64,000 bases of DNA. Source: Clostridia bacterium. GTDB taxonomy: Bacteria > Bacillota > Clostridia > Oscillospirales > Acutalibacteraceae. Each line of letters begins with the position of its first letter. Positions within the stretch are counted from its first letter, which is position 1. Where the stretch lies: contig CAAEIG010000234.1 in the NCBI GenBank assembly GCA_900755895.1, positions 7,985 through 71,984 on the forward strand. The letters run 5' to 3'. This document shows positions 1 to 7,207 of the stretch, in pieces. The translations under genes and the position numbers were made by a program. The notes beneath the pieces are model-generated. The model ran no database searches, was not told the origin of the DNA, and worked only from the letters and a program-made list of their open reading frames with translations.

Positions 1-136
1 GGAGAAAGGGAGGTTGCAATTCCTCTATACAATTGAGGAACACCTCAAACCGGCGGTATCCCAGGTCCAACAGGGTCTGCAGAGCCCGCTCGGTCTCCAT
101 GGGGTAAAGGCAGGCGGTGCTGATGCCGGTGTTCAA
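1..136 (-). CDS. Sugar phosphate isomerase/epimerase family protein, 5' part only
   Basis: This is the N-terminal end of a gene that runs off the left edge of the window. About 45 residues are visible, beginning NTGISTACLYPMETERAL and continuing LDLGYRRFEVFLN. That pattern (a first strand, then a helix and the phrase GYRRFEVFLN) is typical of the xylose-isomerase-like TIM-barrel family (AP endonuclease family 2). I chose the TTG at 136 because an AGGAG lies eight bases upstream; a GTG at 145 overlapping the previous stop is the alternative. The gene starts directly behind the DUF1836 gene, so the two are probably co-transcribed. The substrate cannot be told from this fragment. Confidence 0.6.
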   Translation of the reverse strand, partial: MNTGISTACLYPMETERALQTLLDLGYRRFEVFLNCIEELQPPFL

Positions 137-141
137 TGAGG

Positions 142-687
142 TCACTCCTTTCCTTTGGTTGAGGGGCCGTCTTTAGCCAGTTCCCACAGAATTCGTTGGG
201 CAGCGGCCCGCTTGGCATTGGCCTCAGCGGCTAGCAGGAGAGCGGCTTGCTTCAAGTCAGCGCCAGTCTGACAGGTTTGTTGCAACGAGTGGCAGGTTTC
301 CTGGATGGCGCTGCAATGGGCTTGCCGAAATAGCTCATAGGTATCATTGCTCATTTCCGTACCGCCAAAGAGCGTTTGGATATCCTGGATGGATAACACC
401 TGTTTGAGCATGCATACGGCCATCAGCCCGGCCAAATGTTCTTTGGTATACTTCTTCTTTTCAGGATGGGGAATCAGCCCGTGTTTGACGTAGTTGTTAA
501 TCATGGAACTGGTCAGCAGGCCGCTGCCTTCCTCCGGCTGAAAGAGCCGCAGGCTCTCCCCCAGGTAGAGGATCACCTGATCCATGTACAGGGGAATTCC
601 CGGCAGCTCCTCCCAGGCGGGGGGCGCGGATTGTTCGCCCTCTTTTGCCCAGTCTGCCACGGCCTGGGCGGCGGTTTGCTCTTCCAT
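142..687 (-). CDS. DUF1836 domain protein (putative MerR-like regulator)
   Basis: The 181-residue product matches DUF1836 proteins of Firmicutes: after a short acidic leader it has the signature WEELPGIPLYMDQVILYL, then TSSMINNYVKHGLIPHPEKK and YTKEHLAGLMAVCMLKQVLSIQDI. The middle part resembles the winged-helix DNA-binding fold of MerR regulators (NNYVKHGLIP followed by a KKYT wing), so a DNA-binding role is likely, though no target is known. The ATG at 687 has a GGAG about ten bases upstream. The gene overlaps or abuts the partial isomerase gene downstream and is divergent from pcrA. Family assignment is fairly secure; function is inference. Confidence 0.8.
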   Translation of the reverse strand: MEEQTAAQAVADWAKEGEQSAPPAWEELPGIPLYMDQVILYLGESLRLFQPEEGSGLLTSSMINNYVKHGLIPHPEKKKYTKEHLAGLMAVCMLKQVLSIQDIQTLFGGTEMSNDTYELFRQAHCSAIQETCHSLQQTCQTGADLKQAALLLAAEANAKRAAAQRILWELAKDGPSTKGKE

Positions 688-769
688 TGGGGTTCGGCTC
701 CTTTGCGAGAATTTACAGCTTGTTTTTCTCCAGTTTACAGGGAAAATCGGCGGTTGTCAAATCCGGGCG

Positions 770-798
770 TTGCTTTCCCCGGCAAGATACGGTACAAT
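770..798 (+). promoter_or_regulatory. Predicted sigma-A promoter for pcrA
   Basis: TTGCTT (770-775) and TACAAT (793-798) are separated by 17 bases and lie about 60 bases before the pcrA start codon. Confidence 0.6.
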
Positions 799-859
799 AG
801 CAGGGAAGACAAGAGCGAATGGGCCCGGATTTGCCGGGAAGAGAAAGGTACTATATACT

Positions 860-3277
860 ATGAGCGCAACGAAACAGGAGATCCAAAAACTGAGAATGCG
901 GGTGATGGAAAAGGACTTTTCCCGCTTAAATGACCGTCAGCAGGAGGCGGTGTTTTCCACGGAGGGTCCTTTGCTGGTGCTGGCTGGTGCCGGCAGCGGT
1001 AAGACCACGGTGTTGGTCAATCGTATTGCCAATATTGTCCGGTATGGGCAGGCCTATTACAGTCCCCTGGTCAGTGACAAACTGACTCAGGAGGACCTGC
1101 AAGCTTGTAAAGTTTACACACTTGACGGAGAATTATCTGATTCAGTGAGAGAGCGGCTTGCAGTGTCTCCCTGTCCGGCTTGGCGTGTAATGGCCATAAC
1201 CTTTACAAATAAGGCTGCCGGGGAGTTGAAGGATCGTCTGGTTCAGATGTTGGGAGAGTCTGGGGGAGAGGTGTGGGCTTCCACATTTCACGCCAGCTGT
1301 GCCAGGATGCTCCGCCGGGACGGGGACCGTTTGGGGTTCACCTCTCACTTTACCATCTATGATACGGATGATAGCCGCCGCCTGATGAAGGAGGTTCTCC
1401 GGGATCTGGATATTTCGGAAAAGGTGTTGTCTCCCAAGGGGGCGCTGGCGGAGATTTCCCGGGCCAAGGATCAGTTGACCTCTCCTCAGGAGTACGAGGA
1501 GAACGCCGGGGATGATTACCGTTTGAAGAAGGTTGCCAAAGCTTACCGGCTGTATCAAGCTCGCCTGGCGGATGCCGATGCCATGGACTTTGACGATTTG
1601 ATTGTCAACACGGTGCGCCTGTTTGAAACTTGCCCCGATGTGCTGGAGTACTATCAAAATCGCTTCCGCTACCTGATGGTGGACGAATACCAGGACACAA
1701 ACCACGCTCAGTATCAGTTTGTCAGCCTGCTGGCTCAGCGCAGCGGGAACCTGTGTGTGGTGGGCGACGATGACCAGAGCATCTACAAGTTCCGTGGGGC
1801 CACCATTGAGAATATTCTGAATTTTGAGGAGGATTTCCCTGGGGCCAAGGTGATTCGCCTGGAGGAGAATTATCGTTCCACCCAGAACATTCTGGACGCC
1901 GCCAACGCAGTCATCCAGAATAACCGGGCTCGTAAGGGAAAGACTTTGTGGACTTCCGCAGGACCGGGGGAAAAGATCGCATTGCACCTGGCCTCTGACG
2001 AGCGAGATGAGGCCGACTACATTGCCAAAGCCATCTTGGACGGTGTGGAGCAGGGCCGCAAATTCTCGGACTTTGCGGTGCTGTACCGGATGAATTCCCA
2101 GTCCCAGGCGTTGGAGCGTATGTTTGCCCGCCAGGGGATTCCCCACAGGATCATCGGCGGCACCCGATTCTTCGATCGCAAGGAAGTCCGGGACATGATC
2201 GCCTATTTGAATGTCATCAACAACCCCTCCGATGAGGTGCGGTTGCGGAGAATCGTCAATGTTCCTCGGCGAGGTATTGGCGATCGAACCGTGGAGTTGG
2301 CATCCCAGATCGGCCGGCAGGTGGAGGAAAGTCTCTACTCTGTGTTCACCCACCCGGGAGATTTTCCGGCCATTGCCCGGTCCGCCAAGAAGCTGGGGGG
2401 CTTTGTGAACATGCTGGATGAGTTCATCGCCAAAAATCGGGAGGGAATGTTGCCCAGCCAGCTGTATGGCGAGTTGGTGGACCGTCTGGAGTATCGGGCC
2501 TATCTGCAGGAGGACGATCCGGATAAGGCAGAGGAACGTCTGGAGAACGTGGCGGAACTTTCCACCATGCTGCAGCGGTATGAGGAAGAAGCCGGGGAGA
2601 GCGCCAGCCTATCCAGTTTCCTGGAAGAAGTGGCGTTGTATACGGATATTGACAACTATGATCAGGATGCCGATAGCACGGTGATGATGACGGTGCATTC
2701 CGCCAAGGGTCTGGAATTCCCGGTGGTGTTTTTGCCCGGTTGGGAAGAGGGCGTTTTCCCGGGGATGTCCGTGCTCTATAACCCGGAGGAGATCGAAGAG
2801 GAGCGGCGGTTGGCTTACGTGGCCATCACCCGAGCTAGGGAGCGGCTGTATATCTGTCATGCTGAGAGCCGGATGATTTTTGGCACCACCACCCACAACC
2901 GGCTTTCCCGGTTTGCCGGGGAGATCCCCCAGGAATTGGTTGAGCAGACCCGGTCCGGCGGGTGGATGCGCACCAGCATCCCCGGTGGGACGCCTCTGGG
3001 AAGCATGCCCCGGAGCGCAGGCCAGACGGCCCCGGCAGCCCAGGCGGGCCAGCCGTCCAGAACCCCAGCGGCAAAGCCGGTGTTTACGCCGCAGCCTGTC
3101 AAGCCAGTGCCTGCGGGGACCTATCAGGTGGGGGATACCGTGCGGCACAAAACCTTTGGGCAGGGGTTGATTCTCTCCGCCACAAAGATGGCCAACGATA
3201 CGCTGTTGGAGATCGCCTTTGACAAGGTGGGTACCAAAAAGCTGTTTGCCAATTACGGTCGTTTGGAAAAGCTGTAA
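860..3277 (+). CDS. pcrA: ATP-dependent DNA helicase PcrA/UvrD (SF1A)
   Basis: An 805-residue superfamily 1A 3'-5' helicase, the Gram-positive PcrA/UvrD type used in nucleotide excision repair and in clearing RecA filaments. All motifs are visible: the Q motif LNDRQQEAV, Walker A GAGSGKTT (43-50), ITFTNKAAGELKDR, Walker B with MVDEYQDTN, GDDDQSIYKFRGA, the VHSAKGLEFPVVFLP motif and the final YVAITRARERLY. After a proline- and alanine-rich linker comes the C-terminal Tudor-like domain (GDTVRHKTFGQGLI). An insert of about 40 residues sits between motif I and ITFTNKAA. The ORF is open further upstream, but the ATG at 860 agrees with the family N-terminus and follows a good promoter. The AGAAAGG preceding it is about ten bases away. 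Confidence 0.95.
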   Translation: MSATKQEIQKLRMRVMEKDFSRLNDRQQEAVFSTEGPLLVLAGAGSGKTTVLVNRIANIVRYGQAYYSPLVSDKLTQEDLQACKVYTLDGELSDSVRERLAVSPCPAWRVMAITFTNKAAGELKDRLVQMLGESGGEVWASTFHASCARMLRRDGDRLGFTSHFTIYDTDDSRRLMKEVLRDLDISEKVLSPKGALAEISRAKDQLTSPQEYEENAGDDYRLKKVAKAYRLYQARLADADAMDFDDLIVNTVRLFETCPDVLEYYQNRFRYLMVDEYQDTNHAQYQFVSLLAQRSGNLCVVGDDDQSIYKFRGATIENILNFEEDFPGAKVIRLEENYRSTQNILDAANAVIQNNRARKGKTLWTSAGPGEKIALHLASDERDEADYIAKAILDGVEQGRKFSDFAVLYRMNSQSQALERMFARQGIPHRIIGGTRFFDRKEVRDMIAYLNVINNPSDEVRLRRIVNVPRRGIGDRTVELASQIGRQVEESLYSVFTHPGDFPAIARSAKKLGGFVNMLDEFIAKNREGMLPSQLYGELVDRLEYRAYLQEDDPDKAEERLENVAELSTMLQRYEEEAGESASLSSFLEEVALYTDIDNYDQDADSTVMMTVHSAKGLEFPVVFLPGWEEGVFPGMSVLYNPEEIEEERRLAYVAITRARERLYICHAESRMIFGTTTHNRLSRFAGEIPQELVEQTRSGGWMRTSIPGGTPLGSMPRSAGQTAPAAQAGQPSRTPAAKPVFTPQPVKPVPAGTYQVGDTVRHKTFGQGLILSATKMANDTLLEIAFDKVGTKKLFANYGRLEKL

Positions 3278-3306
3278 ACCATCACAAAACGAAAGGAGCG
3301 CTTTCT

Positions 3307-3726
3307 ATGAAGCAGTGTCCGATTTGCGGAATGTATGCCGAGGATTATACAGCGCTTTGCCCCCGGTGCTCGGCGGATCTGACCAATGTGCCGCCGGTGC
3401 CGCCCCAGGCTGCGGTGCCGCTGGCAACGCCTCCAGCTCCCACCTTCACTCCTCGGATGCCCGCACCCAGCCGAAAGCTGTTCACATGGGCGGACGTGGC
3501 CACCTTTTTGGGATTCTGCGCCTCCATCGTGGGATATTTTGGAGCCAGCCTGTTGTTTTTCCCCTTAGGGATCATCGCCTCGGTGCTGGGATTTAAGGGA
3601 AACCGGGCCAGAGGGCTGGCAGTAGCGGGTATTGTGATCGCTACCCTGGGACTGCTGTTAAAGCTGATGGTTGTGATGCAGCAGTGGGATTTCCTGCCCC
3701 GGTGGTTTACCAGCGGCGTTTGGTAA
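3307..3726 (+). CDS. Zinc-ribbon plus DUF4190-like membrane protein
   Basis: A 139-residue protein with an N-terminal zinc ribbon (CPICG at 4-8, CPRC at 19-22), a proline-rich linker of about 30 residues, and two hydrophobic segments (around ATFLGFCASIVGYFGASLLF and VAGIVIATLGLLLKLMVV) separated by GIIASVLGFKGNRARG. The two-helix part resembles DUF4190 small membrane proteins, in which the ribbon faces the cytoplasm. The start is set by GAAAGGAG eight bases before the ATG. It lies 29 bases after pcrA and could be co-transcribed with it. The biological role is unknown. Confidence 0.75.
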   Translation: MKQCPICGMYAEDYTALCPRCSADLTNVPPVPPQAAVPLATPPAPTFTPRMPAPSRKLFTWADVATFLGFCASIVGYFGASLLFFPLGIIASVLGFKGNRARGLAVAGIVIATLGLLLKLMVVMQQWDFLPRWFTSGVW

Positions 3727-3786
3727 ATTTTTGAGAGGTTGGGTGCTTGACTGCCGGTGCAACTTGGCACCAAATCCTTTTGGGCT

Positions 3787-3794
3787 CATACAAT
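3787..3794 (+). promoter_or_regulatory. Possible sigma-E-like -10 element before the cysteine-rich gene
   Basis: CATACAAT matches the usual -10 of mother-cell sigma-E promoters, but no good -35 is visible 14-15 bases upstream. TACAAT within it would also serve sigma-A. A 9-base inverted repeat (CCTTTTGGG at 3776-3784, CCCAAAAGG at 3807-3815) brackets it. Weak evidence. Confidence 0.25.
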
Positions 3795-3825
3795 GAGAAG
3801 GAGAAACCCAAAAGGAGGAGATCAC

Positions 3826-4620
3826 ATGGCCGAAAACGAATGTGCTCCCGACTATGATTGCCGGGAATACTTCAAAGAAGCGGTCTGCATTGACGCGCAG
3901 CGTGTGTACGACAGCTGCTCGGATAAAGACTGCATTGAGGACATAAGGGTGCTGTTCCCCGCGGCGCGGCAGCCCTTGGTGGACAGCGCTACAAATGTGC
4001 GTGTCCGGGACGTGAGTGTCATCACTGTGTACATCGATCTGCAGCCCATTCCGTTTAACAAGGGCTTCTACTCGGTGGACATGACCTTTTTCTTCAACGT
4101 CTGCTTGGACCTCTTCGGAGGAACGGCGTCCTGCCCCGTGCCGGTGGACGGAGTAGCTATCTTCAACAAGAAAGTGGTGCTCTACGGCAGCGAGGGCAAT
4201 GTGAAGCTGTTCACCTCTGGATGCTCCATGGAGGATCTGCAGGCGGAAGACGCTCGTGTGCTGCCCAAGGCTACGGTGCAGGTGGCGCAGCCGGTGGCTC
4301 TGTCTGCCCGTCTGTGTGAGCAGAACGCCTGTGGCTGTGAGCCGTATTGCCGTATTCCGGAGTGCATCTGTCAGCGGTACGGTGGGGACTTTGACGGTTG
4401 TCCCCAGAAGAACGTGGTGTATGTCACCATTGGTCTGTTCATCATTGTGCAGATCGTGCGGAATGTGCAGATGCTGATTCCTGCTTACGACTTCTGCGTA
4501 CCGGAGAAGGAATGTGTGGCTTCCAGCGACAATCCCTGTGAGCTGTTCCGGAGCATTGACTTCCCCACCAGCGAGTTCTTCCCGCCCAAGGCTTCCGATT
4601 TGGGCGGCGGCTGCAAGTAA
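3826..4620 (+). CDS. Conserved cysteine-rich protein of Clostridia, function unknown
   Basis: A 264-residue soluble protein with no signal peptide and about twenty cysteines, several in clusters (ENECAPDYDC, DSCSDKDC, CEQNACGCEPYC, IPECICQ). A hydrophobic beta-rich centre reads DVSVITVYIDLQPIPFNKGFYSVDMTFFF. I recognise it as a conserved clostridial hypothetical protein, not as a characterised family. The ATG at 3826 is preceded by AAAGGAGGAG, which fixes the start; the ORF is open upstream but without a ribosome site. The gene stands alone between a promoter region and a strong terminator. Cysteine richness and the possible sigma-E-like -10 would fit a disulfide-linked spore coat or exosporium protein, but that is only inference. 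Confidence 0.75.
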   Translation: MAENECAPDYDCREYFKEAVCIDAQRVYDSCSDKDCIEDIRVLFPAARQPLVDSATNVRVRDVSVITVYIDLQPIPFNKGFYSVDMTFFFNVCLDLFGGTASCPVPVDGVAIFNKKVVLYGSEGNVKLFTSGCSMEDLQAEDARVLPKATVQVAQPVALSARLCEQNACGCEPYCRIPECICQRYGGDFDGCPQKNVVYVTIGLFIIVQIVRNVQMLIPAYDFCVPEKECVASSDNPCELFRSIDFPTSEFFPPKASDLGGGCK

Positions 4621-4649
4621 GCTAGTCCAATTGTGAGGGCTTTTGCCCA

Positions 4650-4683
4650 GGGCTCCTGCCAGTTGGCAGGAGCCCTTTCCTTT
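4650..4683 (+). terminator. Intrinsic terminator after the cysteine-rich gene
   Basis: A perfect 11-bp stem (GGGCTCCTGCC, 4650-4660, with 4665-4675), loop AGTT, followed by TTTCCTTT. Confidence 0.85.
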
Positions 4684-4688
4684 GCCCA

Positions 4689-4717
4689 TTGACAAGTGGT
4701 GAAAAATCATGTATCAT
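4689..4717 (+). promoter_or_regulatory. Sigma-A promoter of the marR gene
   Basis: Consensus TTGACA (4689-4694) and TATCAT (4712-4717) with exactly 17 bases between, 35 bases before the marR start codon. Confidence 0.75.
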
Positions 4718-4731
4718 GTTAGCAACCTAAC
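4718..4731. promoter_or_regulatory. Inverted-repeat operator at the marR start site
   Basis: GTTAG-CAAC-CTAAC begins at the base after the -10 box and covers the expected transcription start, a position where a bound dimer would block transcription. The same arms with a different spacer occur at 5667-5680 in front of the HEAT-repeat gene. MarR proteins usually bind short palindromes and repress their own gene, so this is the likely autoregulatory site. Confidence 0.7.
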
Positions 4732-4751
4732 AGTTCGGAAGTGAGAGTATT

Positions 4752-5186
4752 ATGGAGTATCGAGAGGATATTGGTTTTCAAATCCGCACCCTGTCTCACC
4801 TAGTGAAGCGGGTAGTGGATCAAAACGCTTTTCCAGGGGAATCCGCTCACCCCACAGGCGTGCAGGGATGGATCATTGGCTATCTCTATGAAAATCAGGG
4901 AAAAGAGGTGTTCCAGCGGGACATTCAAGAGCAATTCTCCATCCGCCGTTCCACCGTAACCGGGATTTTGCAGTTGATGGAGAAAAACGGGCTGATCACC
5001 CGCAGCTCTGTGGATCGGGATGCCCGCTTGAAGAAGCTGGAGTTGACGCCTCGAGCCGTAGAACTGCACGAGCGTATTGGACGGAGTGTGCGCCAAGTGG
5101 AAGACCGTATTGCCCTTTGCCTCACGCCGGAAGAGAAGCAGGAGTTTATCCGCCTTTGTGAAAAGATCCGAGAGAATTTGTCCTGA
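4752..5186 (+). CDS. MarR family transcriptional regulator
   Basis: A 144-residue winged-helix repressor with the standard MarR layout: an N-terminal dimerisation helix (QIRTLSHLVKRVVDQ), GVQGWIIGYLYENQGKEVFQRDIQEQF, the recognition helix IRRSTVTGILQLMEKNGLI, the wing TRSSVDRDARLKKLELT, and a C-terminal helix. It has no obvious redox cysteine. A consensus promoter and a palindromic operator lie directly upstream, and the same palindrome lies before the minus-strand HEAT-repeat gene 0.5 kb away. The likely regulon is therefore at least these two genes. The ligand is unknown. Confidence 0.9.
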   Translation: MEYREDIGFQIRTLSHLVKRVVDQNAFPGESAHPTGVQGWIIGYLYENQGKEVFQRDIQEQFSIRRSTVTGILQLMEKNGLITRSSVDRDARLKKLELTPRAVELHERIGRSVRQVEDRIALCLTPEEKQEFIRLCEKIRENLS

Positions 5187-5218
5187 GTTCCGTCTGTTCC
5201 ATCGAAAAAAGAGTGCGA

Positions 5219-5261
5219 AAAACCCCCGATATTCGCAAAGGATATCGGGGGTTTTGTTTTT
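5219..5261. terminator. Bidirectional terminator between marR and the HEAT-repeat gene
   Basis: CCCCCGATAT (5223-5232) pairs with ATATCGGGGG (5242-5251), with TTTTGTTTTT on the plus side and A-rich sequence on the other, suiting two convergent genes. Confidence 0.8.
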
Positions 5262-5282
5262 AGAAAGGTAGAACCGAAAAGA

Positions 5283-5612
5283 TTACTCGCCCTTGTTCAG
5301 TGCAGAAATAGCGTTCTTCATGGCAGTGACCACAGTGGGATCCTTTTCCCGCTCCAGGTAATAGCGGAGATGAGCGCTGGCGTGCTCGTTATCCATCTCG
5401 CCGAGAGCAGTGGCGGCAGCAGCGCGAATCTTGGGATCGTCATTGGTGAGCATATCGGGAACAATAAAGTTAAAGGAATCATCCTTGCCGATTTTACCCA
5501 TGCCAGCAATAGCAGCCAGGCGGATTTCCTCGTCCTTATCCTGGGCCAGTTTAATCAGAACGTTCTCTTTTCCCTTTTCAATTGCTTTTTCAACCTTATC
5601 CAGCTTGCTCAT
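5283..5612 (-). CDS. Small HEAT-repeat protein
   Basis: A 109-residue helical protein made of HEAT/PBS-lyase-type repeats. Three units can be read: NVLIKLAQDKDEEIRLAAIAGMGKI, DMLTNDDPKIRAAAATALGEM and YYLEREKDPTVVTAMKNAISAL, each with the D-x-x-I-R-x-A-A signature between helices. Such repeats form protein-binding scaffolds; there is no catalytic residue to point to. An AGGAGG lies 11 bases before the ATG. The upstream region carries the palindrome GTTAG-TTTA-CTAAC next to a TATATT or TATTAT -10, the same operator as marR, so it is probably controlled by that regulator. Confidence 0.85.
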   Translation of the reverse strand: MSKLDKVEKAIEKGKENVLIKLAQDKDEEIRLAAIAGMGKIGKDDSFNFIVPDMLTNDDPKIRAAAATALGEMDNEHASAHLRYYLEREKDPTVVTAMKNAISALNKGE

Positions 5613-5666
5613 AATATGTAAGACCTCCTATAGTATGGGAACAAACAAAAGAAGAGACTCTCTCTT

Positions 5667-5680
5667 GTTAGTTTACTAAC
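5667..5680. promoter_or_regulatory. MarR-type operator before the HEAT-repeat gene
   Basis: GTTAG-TTTA-CTAAC has the same arms and the same 4-base spacer length as the marR operator at 4718-4731. On the minus strand it lies just downstream of a TATATT/TATTAT -10 sequence, about 55 bases before the HEAT gene start. Confidence 0.65.
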
Positions 5681-5735
5681 AAATAATATACTCCGTTGGT
5701 TTTAAGGAAATATGGTATAATTGTGAATAAAATTT

Positions 5736-5762
5736 GAATTTTAGATAGTATATCTAAAATTC
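5736..5762. repeat. Perfect 12-bp inverted repeat
   Basis: GAATTTTAGATA (5736-5747) and TATCTAAAATTC (5751-5762) are perfect complements around a 3-base GTA centre. The 3-base loop is tight for an RNA hairpin, so a protein-binding palindrome is as likely as a terminator for the minus-strand genes. The rest of 5681-5900 is AT-rich and shows no gene. Confidence 0.6.
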
Positions 5763-5900
5763 GAACGACGCGAATCGGTTTTTTCGCATTGGTTTTACCA
5801 TATTAGAGGGAGTCTTCCACCAAACGGAGCAAAAAAATAGGTGATTTTAACCAGAGGAGGCCTTGTGTTTTAGCGCAAAAAACACGGAATATAAAAAGAA

Positions 5901-6251
5901 TTACAGTAGAGCAGAGCTCCATTCCGCTTCACGGAAGCCCACCAGAACTTTATCCTCTGCCACTAGGATGGGACGCTTGACCAGCATACCGTCGGTGGAC
6001 AGCAGAGCAAATTGCTCCTCCTCTGTCATGGAGGGCAGCTTGTCCTTGAGAGCCAGGGCCCTGTACTGCTGGCCGCTGGTGTTGAAGAAGCGCTTCAAAG
6101 GCAATCCGCTCAGGTTGTGCCACTGGCGCAGTTCCTCTAGAGTGGGATTCTGGGTTTTGATGTCACGGACCGTGTAAGCAATGCCATGAGCATCCAGCCA
6201 GGCTTGGGCTTTTTTACACGTAGAGCATTTTGGGTAACAGACGAATAACAT
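5901..6251 (-). CDS. Spx/ArsC-like thioredoxin-fold protein
   Basis: A 116-residue member of the arsenate reductase/Spx (MgsR, YffB) family. The N-terminal FVCYPKCSTCKKAQAWL holds a CxxC redox pair at the tip of the first helix, followed by YTVRDIKTQNPTLEELRQW and the KRPILVAEDKVLVGFREAEW stretch that contains the RP motif conserved in this family. Members act as transcription regulators through RNA polymerase alpha or as thiol oxidoreductases; sequence alone does not decide between these. It has a GGAG seven bases before the ATG and follows the fic gene by 33 bases in the same direction, so the two are likely one operon. Confidence 0.85.
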   Translation of the reverse strand: MLFVCYPKCSTCKKAQAWLDAHGIAYTVRDIKTQNPTLEELRQWHNLSGLPLKRFFNTSGQQYRALALKDKLPSMTEEEQFALLSTDGMLVKRPILVAEDKVLVGFREAEWSSALL

Positions 6252-6284
6252 AGGGCAACTCCTTTCAAAAGATGTCCACGGGTT

Positions 6285-7022
6285 TTAGGCCTCCATGGGC
6301 CAAGTTTTAGCCAATTCTTTTTCAAAAAGTTCAGCCAGAGGACGGCAATCCTTTTCTCGGTCATATACAGTCAGGCACCGCAAATATTCCTCCCGATCTT
6401 CGTTGAAAACAATAAGCGGCGGATGATCCCGGGTCAATAGGAAGTAGGTCACCAGCACCCGGCCTGTGGCTCCATTGCCCGCGGCGAAGGGGTGGATGTT
6501 TTCAAACCGGCAGTGGAAATAAGCGGCTGCCTGCAGAAGGTCTGAGCCGCAATAGCCGCACACCTCTTCCATGAGTTCGTCCAGCTCCTGGCCCACATCC
6601 CTGGCTGAAGCGCCTACGGCGTTGACAGCAGTGACGAAGTCCTGTTTTTTCAGTTCGCCAGGGCGTTCTCCTTGAAAGAGGTAGTAGGGTTCGGCATAGG
6701 TGCCGCTGTTGAGCACTCGGTGAATTTCCAGCACCAAGGGGGTGTCCAGGTCGTCTCTGGCCAGGACCCGTTCTCGGAGATATTCATAACAGCGCTTCTG
6801 GCTGTAAAGCTGTACCAATTCCATAGGATCCCCAGAAAATTGGGAAACAGTACCGGTGCGGAAAAATTCCGTCACCATGGATTGGGTTAGCTGTCTATCT
6901 TCCAGAAGGCAGGAATGGTAGGCAAAGGTTGGGTTGAAATCCTGGAGAAGTTTGTCCAGGTCCCCGGGGCAGCGAATCCGATGGGATTGCCACCAGGTTA
7001 AGATTTTCTCGTAAGTGCTCAT
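6285..7022 (-). CDS. Fic domain protein with a variant active-site motif
   Basis: A 245-residue Fic (filamentation induced by cAMP) protein. Fic enzymes usually transfer AMP from ATP to a hydroxyl on a target protein through HxFx[D/E]GNGRxxR. Here the motif at 177-188 reads HPFAAGNGATGR: the histidine, the GNG anion hole and the last arginine remain, but the magnesium-binding Asp/Glu is Ala181 and the first arginine is Ala185. An N-terminal SCLLED (37-42) resembles the class II inhibitory motif SxxxE. The ATG has AGGAGG six bases upstream. It is followed by an Spx/ArsC-like gene. It may be catalytically weak, use another chemistry, or be decaying. Confidence 0.85.
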   Translation of the reverse strand: MSTYEKILTWWQSHRIRCPGDLDKLLQDFNPTFAYHSCLLEDRQLTQSMVTEFFRTGTVSQFSGDPMELVQLYSQKRCYEYLRERVLARDDLDTPLVLEIHRVLNSGTYAEPYYLFQGERPGELKKQDFVTAVNAVGASARDVGQELDELMEEVCGYCGSDLLQAAAYFHCRFENIHPFAAGNGATGRVLVTYFLLTRDHPPLIVFNEDREEYLRCLTVYDREKDCRPLAELFEKELAKTWPMEA

Positions 7023-7148
7023 TGAGTCCCTCCTTTATTGTGACAAGTGGTTATGTAAGATCCAGAAATTGATCTAAGTTCACAAAAGAAAATTATGGAA
7101 ACTATTATAGCGTGATTTTTTCCACAGTGCAAGCCTCTGAGAACTCTT

Positions 7149-7177
7149 TTGCTTTTTTTCGTAAGAAGGTGTATAAT
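7149..7177 (+). promoter_or_regulatory. Sigma-A promoter of the EamA transporter gene
   Basis: TTGCTT (7149-7154), a 17-base spacer, and a perfect TATAAT (7172-7177), about 30 bases before the start codon. Confidence 0.7.
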
Positions 7178-7207
7178 GCTGTCATTTGTGACGGAAGGAT
7201 GAACGGC

